This document shows, piece by piece, positions 8,326-15,152 of a stretch of 64,000 bases of DNA. The notes under the pieces are model-generated. The model was given only the letters and a program-made list of their open reading frames with translations, ran no database searches and was not told the origin of the DNA. The DNA comes from Paraglaciecola polaris LMG 21857 (lineage in GTDB: Bacteria; Pseudomonadota; Gammaproteobacteria; Enterobacterales; Alteromonadaceae). The position numbers and the translations under genes were made by a program. Each line of letters starts with the position of its first letter. Within the stretch, counting starts at the first letter, position 1. The stretch spans positions 1 to 64,000 of the forward strand of contig NZ_BAER01000127.1 in the NCBI RefSeq assembly GCF_000315055.1, written 5' to 3'.

Positions 8326-9818
8326 AAAGTGGGAATGTTTGTTTGGCAGTAGTGTCGTATAAAGTCATTCACATTTGGCCAATTAGCGACTTTACGTTTT
8401 ACGTTCGATTTGATGTTATCTAAAAACTGCTTGAGTTCCTCATCACTCATAATATCAACGATAGGGTGATATTGTTGAGGTGTAATACCTTGACCTAGCA
8501 TCACTTGGATCCAAGAGGTTTCGCCAAACAACTCTTCAGCTTTTTTAAAGACCTTACCTGTACTTTCGAACAAATCCATTCGGTGACGTAGTGTATCTGG
8601 GATAGGCATGTTCTTACAATAACGCCAAAATGGCGTATCAGTTCGCTGGGTTTGGTGATAGTGCAAAATAATGAAGTCTTTGATGTCATCAACATCGGCG
8701 CGGCTTTGGGCGTTAAATTCGTTTACATCCGCTTGTGCAATTCCATTCGATGGGAACATCAGCATCAAGCGCACAATGGCTCTTTGAAAAAGGTGAATGC
8801 CAGTTGATTCTAATGGTTCTATAAACCCAGAAGAGAGGCCAACTGCAATACAGTTTTTGTTCCAATGTTTACGCCGTGTGCCGGTTTTATATTTTATCAC
8901 TCGAGGTTCGTTGAGGAGCTCTCCCTCAATGTTCGCTAACAAGGCTGCTTTTGCTTGGTCATCACTCATGTATTTGCTACAAAATACTAAGCCATTACCC
9001 GTTCTATTTTGCAAAGGAATGCGCCATTGCCAACCTGCGTCACGAGCGATTGAACGAGTATATGGCACTGGATTAGGTTTGGCAGTGGTTTGCACTGCTA
9101 CCGCGGAGTCGCAGGGTAGCCAATGGCTCCAATCTTCAAACCCAGTGTGCAAAGCCTGTTCAATTAATAATGCTCGAAAGCCAGTACAATCAATAAATAA
9201 ATCGCCCTCTATCACCTCACAAGAGGCGAGGGTAAGTGCGCATATATCCCCTGAGTTGTCATCTAAGGTTACGGTTTCTATTTTGCCTTCAATACGTTTA
9301 CAGCCATGTTGCTCGGCGATTTTTCGTAGGTACTGGGCATATAAGCCGGCGTCTAAATGATACGCGTGGTTTTGTTCTTGATTAGCCAGTACGGCAAATC
9401 GGCTCTCACGACAGGCTAAATGCTCGGGTATATAATCACCTATTTGTGTCACCATGCCTTTTTGTTGGCCTTTCAACCAAAAATGCTGGAAACCTGCCGC
9501 CCAACAACCTTGGCCTAAAAAGCCAAACGAATGAATGTAGTCTTGATTTTGGACCTTCCAGTTCTCGAACTGTATGCCAAGTTTAAATGTTGCATTCGTG
9601 GCCGCCATAAACTCTTGCTCGTTGATACCCAGCAAACGATGAAAAATATGCAAGGTAGGTATGGTCGCTTCGCCAACCCCTACCGTAGGAATATCGTCAG
9701 ACTCAATCAGTGCAACAGATAAATTTTTACCTAATAGTTTAGAAAGAGCAGCTGCGGCCATCCAGCCTGCGGTGCCACCACCTGCAATAACGACACGTTT
9801 AATGGGTTTTTTATTCAT
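8322..9818 (-). CDS. FAD-dependent tryptophan-halogenase-like protein
   Basis: 498 residues, PrnA/RebH-like flavin-dependent halogenase family. Visible: FAD-binding GGGTAGWMAA (about 13-22); the catalytic lysine K79 in TFKLGIQF, at the same position as K79 of PrnA; the halogenase signature WxWxIP as W263-Q-W265-R-I-P268; and E337 in EPLESTGI, equivalent to the catalytic Glu 346 of PrnA. All the residues needed for HOCl/HOBr capture are thus present. No flavin reductase or biosynthetic gene is nearby. The neighbours are DUF6445, a cupin, SapC and a TonB-dependent receptor, a combination known from sugar-uptake loci of Alteromonadales, Caulobacterales and Xanthomonadales. Free tryptophan is not a safe substrate assignment. 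Confidence 0.9.
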   Translation of the reverse strand: MNKKPIKRVVIAGGGTAGWMAAAALSKLLGKNLSVALIESDDIPTVGVGEATIPTLHIFHRLLGINEQEFMAATNATFKLGIQFENWKVQNQDYIHSFGFLGQGCWAAGFQHFWLKGQQKGMVTQIGDYIPEHLACRESRFAVLANQEQNHAYHLDAGLYAQYLRKIAEQHGCKRIEGKIETVTLDDNSGDICALTLASCEVIEGDLFIDCTGFRALLIEQALHTGFEDWSHWLPCDSAVAVQTTAKPNPVPYTRSIARDAGWQWRIPLQNRTGNGLVFCSKYMSDDQAKAALLANIEGELLNEPRVIKYKTGTRRKHWNKNCIAVGLSSGFIEPLESTGIHLFQRAIVRLMLMFPSNGIAQADVNEFNAQSRADVDDIKDFIILHYHQTQRTDTPFWRYCKNMPIPDTLRHRMDLFESTGKVFKKAEELFGETSWIQVMLGQGITPQQYHPIVDIMSDEELKQFLDNIKSNVKRKVANWPNVNDFIRHYCQTNIPTL

Positions 9819-9857
9819 CTGTGATTTTGTCCTATAAATGATACGGGCAAGGTGAGC

Positions 9858-10874
9858 TTACACTTTCAATTTGTTCAGCAGTTCCGCTCTGAGTTTTTTA
9901 GCTGAAAGTAAATCTAGGGGTTGCGATAACATGCCTTTGACTGCATCTGGGATGTGATCCAAGTCCCCAGATTGATGCGCAAAGATGTAATGATCAAATA
10001 TGGCTTTCCAGGCATCACGTTGGGCGGGAGGCAGATTGCGCAAACTTAATATAGCGAGCTTCAATGCATTTTCAGGCCTTCCAAAATAGGCTGGGCTATC
10101 TCGCCACCAATGGGTCACTAATACGTTGAAATCGGTCAAACCTTCCACATGGTGCCACCACATACTAGGCAAAAATAACGCGTCCCCAGGTTCTAAGTCA
10201 GCGACTTGAGCCGCTTGCAGCGCCTGTTTAAATTTCGGGAACTTCACATAATCCGGAGCAGAAAAATCAACCAAACTAATATCCTGGCCCCCTGGTGATA
10301 GTTCCATCGGCCCCACATATAGATTTGCTATTTGCTCAGGTGGAAAAACCGTATAACGTCTTTTGCCAACGACGCAGCAGGCTAAATTGTTAGGCACATC
10401 ATAATGAGCAGCAATTCTACTATGGTTACCAATCCAGATATTGGTTAATGGATTAAACTCATCCATCCCGGCATTATTGGTTTGATTAAAACCCGGTAAC
10501 CAGTTATTTACGTCAGCAGAAGCCACATAAATAGTAGGGGGAGTAGGGTCGCCACGATGCGCTAATAGCTTATCTAGCACTAGGTTAAGATCGGCTTTTA
10601 CGCCCTGACAATTAAAGCCCGTCATGTCGTCGTTATAGAAAACTCGGCCTTGAGTATCCGGTTCGCCGTAAGCACTAAATACAGGTTTGCCATTGTATAG
10701 ACTGCGTAAATAGTTGGCGGCTTGCTCAGGCGAATCAAGCCCTGCCTCGACAATGGGCCAAGCGTTAGCAAACCCCTTCAACACAAGGGGTTCCGAGGAC
10801 GATAAAACAAACTGTGGAATATCGCCAGGGCGACAATTGGTAATATGCTTAACGCTTTTTTCAACTAACGACAT
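9858..10874 (-). CDS. JmjC-like cupin protein (Cupin_8), predicted Fe(II) hydroxylase
   Basis: 338 residues with a Cupin_8/JmjC domain related to the asparaginyl hydroxylase FIH. The iron ligands are visible as H157-Y-D159 in RIAAHYDVPNN and H241 in LPSMWWHHVEGL; the latter stretch closely resembles the WWHHI of FIH. GKRRYTVFPPEQ (about 170-181) is the conserved strand that normally carries the 2-oxoglutarate-binding Lys/Arg. It lies between sapC and the halogenase, 36-39 bp from each, on the same strand. The family contains protein and peptide hydroxylases; the target here is unknown. Confidence 0.85.
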   Translation of the reverse strand: MSLVEKSVKHITNCRPGDIPQFVLSSSEPLVLKGFANAWPIVEAGLDSPEQAANYLRSLYNGKPVFSAYGEPDTQGRVFYNDDMTGFNCQGVKADLNLVLDKLLAHRGDPTPPTIYVASADVNNWLPGFNQTNNAGMDEFNPLTNIWIGNHSRIAAHYDVPNNLACCVVGKRRYTVFPPEQIANLYVGPMELSPGGQDISLVDFSAPDYVKFPKFKQALQAAQVADLEPGDALFLPSMWWHHVEGLTDFNVLVTHWWRDSPAYFGRPENALKLAILSLRNLPPAQRDAWKAIFDHYIFAHQSGDLDHIPDAVKGMLSQPLDLLSAKKLRAELLNKLKV

Positions 10875-10910
10875 GGTATTTTGCTCAGTTAGGTTAGGCG
10901 CAACAGGCTG

Positions 10911-11639
10911 TTATAACCCTAATAATTCGTTTTTCTTATTCATTAAGGTTCTGATATTCGCTTGTGAAGCGATAGCCATATAAATGGCCTGCAAATAGCC
11001 TTTTTCATGTAGCTTACTCAATACTGCACCGTCGAGTTCGCTGAGCTTGTCTTCATTGATGGTGTAAAACCCAATCATTTGATACTTACTTTCATCATTG
11101 AGTGTGACGTCTAAGGTAAATGTCTCTAACAATTGATAGTCGACTAAACAGTCAATAAATGCAGCGCTATCTACAAAACCGTGATGTATCGCTTCCAGTA
11201 TATCGGCTGCGCGGTCTACGTAGGGACTGTTACCACCATGCGTTAAAAATAAGGGTTCCCCATACTCTTGGTTCACTCGTGGGTTATCAAGATCGATGTG
11301 TAATACCCTTTGCTCCTTCTCAATTCCGTCTTCTCTAACCTTTTGTATGCCTATCAGGAAGGGCTGTCTGGCGACGGTCAAGGGAATATAGCCCGCTTGC
11401 CATTTATTGTCTTGCAAGAACAAGTTCTCTTGGTCCTGAAATCCAAATAGGGCAATGGCAAAGAATTTTCCGTTGCTGGGATCTTTGTTAAAGAAGATGG
11501 GGTAATAAGCCTGAACACTTCTGAATTCATTTGGGAAGGTAGGGGAATACCACACATTGTCACCATAGGCTGATGAGTGTTCGGTAATCACTTTTACATT
11601 TTGGTGATCGATGCTGTTAAGTAATACGTTATTTGCCAT
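10911..11639 (-). CDS. SapC family protein
   Basis: 242-residue SapC-like protein (PF07277). The conserved core is recognisable in AYYPIFFNKDPSNGKFFAIA and GYIPLTVARQPFLIG. There is no signal peptide. An ATG four codons upstream (11651) is possible, but GGGA sits 6 nt before the ATG at 11639, so I prefer that start. It is first in the group sapC-cupin-halogenase-DUF6445. SapC genes repeatedly accompany TonB-dependent receptors and halogenase-like genes, but their molecular function is not established. The name comes from a Campylobacter S-layer locus and should not be read as export function here. Confidence 0.85.
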   Translation of the reverse strand: MANNVLLNSIDHQNVKVITEHSSAYGDNVWYSPTFPNEFRSVQAYYPIFFNKDPSNGKFFAIALFGFQDQENLFLQDNKWQAGYIPLTVARQPFLIGIQKVREDGIEKEQRVLHIDLDNPRVNQEYGEPLFLTHGGNSPYVDRAADILEAIHHGFVDSAAFIDCLVDYQLLETFTLDVTLNDESKYQMIGFYTINEDKLSELDGAVLSKLHEKGYLQAIYMAIASQANIRTLMNKKNELLGL

Positions 11640-11774
11640 TTTGGATCCCATTACATTAATTACATAAGGCTGTGCAGGTATAGCTGCGTAAGTACTTAGT
11701 GCTATATTTCGGCTACGCCAGATTGATTAACCTAAGTTAACCGTTCCTTATATAAATGTGTACCGTAGAGGTAA

Positions 11775-11809
11775 GAAGAAAAAGGCCGCATGAATTAATT
11801 CAGCGGCCT
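11775..11809 (-). terminator. Terminator of the TonB-dependent receptor gene
   Basis: On the minus strand: AGGCCGC, then a mostly self-complementary TGAATTAATTCA segment, GCGGCCT and a T-rich tail (TTTTCTTCTT). The outer arms are 11783-11789 and 11803-11809. It separates the receptor from sapC, so the sapC group needs read-through or its own promoter in 11652-11780. Confidence 0.75.
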
Positions 11810-11841
11810 GATGCAACATTTTAGAAATCGCTCAAGCTCGT

Positions 11842-14841
11842 CTAGAACGTGTAGCGCGCACCTAAGTTGTAGCGAGCTCCTTGTTGAGTCACGTTCAGTA
11901 CTTGGTATTCAGAACGACCATGCTTGCGAATGTATTCGTCAGTCAAATTGATGGCATTAAAGAAAATATTTAAGCCTTCGACCTGAGGGACATCATAGCT
12001 AATGGTCATATCTAATTGGCTATAAGCTTCGACATATACAGGTGAAACGCCTACATCGCCTTGGTACTGAGACTCAAGGAATTCGTCACGCCAGTTGTAA
12101 GCCAAACGCACAGACCAGCCATAGTCTTCATAGAAGGCTACCAAGTTTGCTGTATCACTGATGCCTAATTCAACGTCTTGGGTGCTAGCGCCAATATCAA
12201 AGTTGTCGAATTCAGCGCCAGTGTCCACTTTAGTGTAATTGATAATGCCACCAAAACCACTTTCGCCAAATAGGTGCTGGACAGCAAATTCAATCCCATC
12301 AAATGTTGACTCACCAGATTCGTTAACCGGCGTTTCAATATCGAAAATCATCAAACTATCGGTGGCTGGATTGCCTTGAATTTCTATATTTCCATTCACT
12401 AAATTTACCAGAGGATCCGTTGCTCCATAGGTATCGTATATATATTGGCGTTGCAAAGCGCCATCCGCACCCACAGCGGCTAACGCTTCTTGCTGGTATG
12501 GACCGTTCGCAGGATTCGCAATACCCGTTGTGACTGGGATATTGTCAATGACAACGTTATTGGTGGTTGTTTTTCTGAAATACCCTAACGATACATAGCT
12601 TCCTGGGGCGTAATACCATTCTGCAGAAAGGTCAATATTGTCTGACTCAAGCGGTAACAATGCAGCGCTACCAGAGGTTCCGCTTCCCCCATCAAATCGA
12701 GCGCCTTCGTTGAGTGAAGTACCACCAATCATTTGGCTATAATTAGGACGACCTATGGTTTCACTGTAAGCTGCTCGCAACATGACATCTTCAACCACTT
12801 CAATATTGAAATTGAAATTTGGTAAAGTATGGTTGTAGCTGCCTTCTTGCGTTTGGAATTCCTGCTCGCCTGAGGAAAGCAAGAAGACTTCAGTTGTGCC
12901 ATTCCATACTGCTCCATTATAACCTGGGACAGCAGAAGTCGAGGTAACATCGGTTTCTTCATAACGCAAACCAACATGCACGTCATACAGCATGTCGCCT
13001 ATTTCGCCGTCATAATTATATTGGGCATAAACAGCGGTCATTTCTTCTTTGTTATATCTGTCAGTATCCGATGCGTAATCGGTTGAAGGGCAAAAAGAAT
13101 TACCGCAATCGCCAACTGCTTGCACACTTAACAATTGGGCAGCTTGGTCTCTTACACCATGAAAATCAAAGGCAAAATAGGTATCCATAATTTCGTAATC
13201 TTCGCCATAAAGACCATTAAAGTCTGCGAAGTTGCCGCCACTCACATCGGTAAATTGGTTTTGAATCGATTTGCGAGGGAATAAATCTGCATCATAGGCA
13301 CCCGCTGAACCTTCTCCTCCCCAGTTATTACGCTGAACGTTTTTGGTTTGGCCGCGGTTTTCCGATGTGGTCAATGATAGGCCAAAATCGATACTGCCAG
13401 CATCTTCAAGCAAATATTTACCACGAAACTGTGTCTGCTCAGTATCGGCACGATTTTTATTATTGGTAAAAACGCTTCCTGTTACGAGCATATCCGATGG
13501 CTGAATCGCGTTCCCACCGCGAATCGCAAGGATAGGGAGGTCGCCAGTAAAATCTGTTGCTGATGATGCCCTAATAAAACCAGCCATAGCGAGATTATTG
13601 CTCGAACCAAACTCATTATTAGGTGAATTTTCAGCAGAAGAATTATGATAATCCAGCTCTAAGTTCAGGTTGTCATTCACTTGCCATTCTAAGTTCAAAC
13701 CTAGTGACTTGGTTTCATCGCGTGTGCCGTAATCTCCGCCACCCATAGCGATATCTTGTAAACCAACACCGTTTTCTTCGTAGTCTTCAGAATACAGTAA
13801 AGGAGACGAGATAGGACCGTCTGTCCACACGTTTTTTGAAGGTGAAAAGCCATACCATGCTGAGACATCATTAAATTGTGTATCAGTATCTTTTTTTACA
13901 TAGGTGTAGTCTAAGGTCGCGGTGAGGTTTTCAACAGGACTATATTGCAAGACTAACTGAGCATTGGTTCTTTTACGCTGCTGCTCTTCAAATTTATAAG
14001 CTGTGGTTTGCGGTACCGAATAGATATCACCATCGCTAGGGCGATTGGTTTGAAATTCATCTTTAGGTACGCCGCCCCATTGTGGGTTTGCCCCTGGTGC
14101 ACCACTCCAATCTTGGTCAGCTGTACCATCAAATGAGCGCCAGCCTGTGCTTACATTTGCTTGTTGATTACCACTTTCACGCTCTGAATAACTGCCTGAA
14201 ATAGAGATACCAAATTTACCGTCATCAGATGTATTGGAGTAAATACCTGAAAACTCAGGCGTCACACCACCTTCATTGGTCGATGTGTCGTTAAGAGCTT
14301 GAGCACTTATGGTGGAATGCATGCCAGGGTTGTTTAATGGTTTATTGGTCAGGATATTAATTGTGGCACCAATACCCCCAGTCGGCACGGTTGCATTAGA
14401 CGTCTTATAAACCTCAACGCCACTCACCCCTTCTGCAGCAATATTGGCAAAATCGAACGAACGATCACCCGTAGTCGTGGGAAGTTGACGGCCATTAAGC
14501 GTTACTAGGTTACGCTCGGGACCAAAACCGCGGACGGTTACTTTACTGCCTTCACCATTGTTTCTGTCAATGGATACACCGGTAATACGCTGTAATGATT
14601 CCGCTAAGTTTGTATCTGGGAACTTACCGATGTCTTCAGCATTAATCGCATCGACGATACCTGCCGAAGAGCGCTTTACGTCCATCGATTTAATCATGCT
14701 GCCGCGAATACCTTTAACTTGAATGACTTCTACGTCGCTCTCGTTAAGTTCTTGAGCTAGGGCTGGCGTCAGCATAGAGGCGCCTAGCAGTAATGAGATA
14801 CTGGTCGCAAGGTGTGTCTTATAAAATGTTTTAGCTTTCAT
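11842..14841 (-). CDS. TonB-dependent receptor, TIGR01782-like
   Basis: 999-residue outer-membrane receptor for energised uptake, probably of a beta-glucan or oligosaccharide. After the signal peptide (MKAKTFYKTHLATSISLLLG through PALAQ, about 34 residues) comes a plug domain (IRGSMIKSMDVKRSSAGIVD, about residues 49-68; VTVRGFGPERNLVTLNGRQL, about 105-124), then a 22-strand-type barrel ending in the C-terminal aromatic residue F (GARYNLGARYTF). I use ATG 14841, which has GGGAA about 6 nt upstream. A longer reading frame from 14961 would translate the operator DNA and yields a repeated NESAY peptide, a sign it is not coding. Sugar specificity is inferred from neighbours and shared operators. 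The Caulobacter/Xanthomonas-type class is the one usually seen with SapC and halogenase genes. Confidence 0.93.
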   Translation of the reverse strand: MKAKTFYKTHLATSISLLLGASMLTPALAQELNESDVEVIQVKGIRGSMIKSMDVKRSSAGIVDAINAEDIGKFPDTNLAESLQRITGVSIDRNNGEGSKVTVRGFGPERNLVTLNGRQLPTTTGDRSFDFANIAAEGVSGVEVYKTSNATVPTGGIGATINILTNKPLNNPGMHSTISAQALNDTSTNEGGVTPEFSGIYSNTSDDGKFGISISGSYSERESGNQQANVSTGWRSFDGTADQDWSGAPGANPQWGGVPKDEFQTNRPSDGDIYSVPQTTAYKFEEQQRKRTNAQLVLQYSPVENLTATLDYTYVKKDTDTQFNDVSAWYGFSPSKNVWTDGPISSPLLYSEDYEENGVGLQDIAMGGGDYGTRDETKSLGLNLEWQVNDNLNLELDYHNSSAENSPNNEFGSSNNLAMAGFIRASSATDFTGDLPILAIRGGNAIQPSDMLVTGSVFTNNKNRADTEQTQFRGKYLLEDAGSIDFGLSLTTSENRGQTKNVQRNNWGGEGSAGAYDADLFPRKSIQNQFTDVSGGNFADFNGLYGEDYEIMDTYFAFDFHGVRDQAAQLLSVQAVGDCGNSFCPSTDYASDTDRYNKEEMTAVYAQYNYDGEIGDMLYDVHVGLRYEETDVTSTSAVPGYNGAVWNGTTEVFLLSSGEQEFQTQEGSYNHTLPNFNFNIEVVEDVMLRAAYSETIGRPNYSQMIGGTSLNEGARFDGGSGTSGSAALLPLESDNIDLSAEWYYAPGSYVSLGYFRKTTTNNVVIDNIPVTTGIANPANGPYQQEALAAVGADGALQRQYIYDTYGATDPLVNLVNGNIEIQGNPATDSLMIFDIETPVNESGESTFDGIEFAVQHLFGESGFGGIINYTKVDTGAEFDNFDIGASTQDVELGISDTANLVAFYEDYGWSVRLAYNWRDEFLESQYQGDVGVSPVYVEAYSQLDMTISYDVPQVEGLNIFFNAINLTDEYIRKHGRSEYQVLNVTQQGARYNLGARYTF

Positions 14842-14873
14842 GTGTGTTCCCGGTTGGCGATGAACGAGTTGAT

Positions 14874-14890
14874 TGTAAGCGCTTTCATTT
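14874..14890 (-). promoter_or_regulatory. LacI-type operator, receptor proximal
   Basis: TGTAAGCGCTTTCATTT, centred on AGCGCT with near-palindromic arms, typical of LacI-family operators. It lies 33 bp upstream of the receptor start and is identical to the copies at 14913 and 19106. Confidence 0.82.
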
Positions 14891-14912
14891 CTTAATTTAA
14901 AAAATGCACTTA

Positions 14913-14929
14913 TGTAAGCGCTTTCATTT
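14913..14929 (-). promoter_or_regulatory. LacI-type operator, receptor distal
   Basis: Second identical copy of TGTAAGCGCTTTCATTT, 39 bp from the proximal one (start to start), close to four helical turns, so two repressor dimers could sit on nearly the same face of the helix. Confidence 0.82.
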
Positions 14930-15110
14930 AGGTTATGATATTTGTTAATCAAGATCAACAAATAATTAACATCAAAGACAGATTCTCATTAAATCTTTGT
15001 TATGACATACAATATTAATAAAAAATATTGTCCACGAAAACACCTAATATTTTGATTCTAAAGGATTAGTTTGGGATCAAGTATGAAATGGAGAATAACA
15101 AGAATGTAAC

Positions 15111-15140
15111 GAGTAACACAGGCCAAAACCTATGTTACTC
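15111..15140 (-). repeat. Hairpin after the GH3 gene
   Basis: Arms 15111-15122 and 15129-15140 pair over 12 bp with one mismatch and a 6 nt loop (CCAAAA). It lies just past the GH3 stop on the minus strand. No T run follows, so it may be a stabilising hairpin or a weak terminator. Confidence 0.5.
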
Positions 15141-15152
15141 ACGTCAAATAGG

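Larger units (their letters stand above)
14842..15152 (-). promoter_or_regulatory. Receptor promoter region, 311 bp without a gene
   Basis: Contains two LacI-type operators (14874-14890 and 14913-14929), an AT-rich stretch (14930-15070) that should hold the receptor promoter on the minus strand, and a hairpin just after the GH3 stop (15111-15140). No coding potential seen. Confidence 0.75.

Noticed and set aside
14842-14961. Extension of the TonB-dependent receptor to an upstream ATG at 14961
   Set aside because: The extra 40 residues translate the two operators (hence a repeated NESAY peptide) and delay the signal peptide. ATG 14841 has a good ribosome-binding site.
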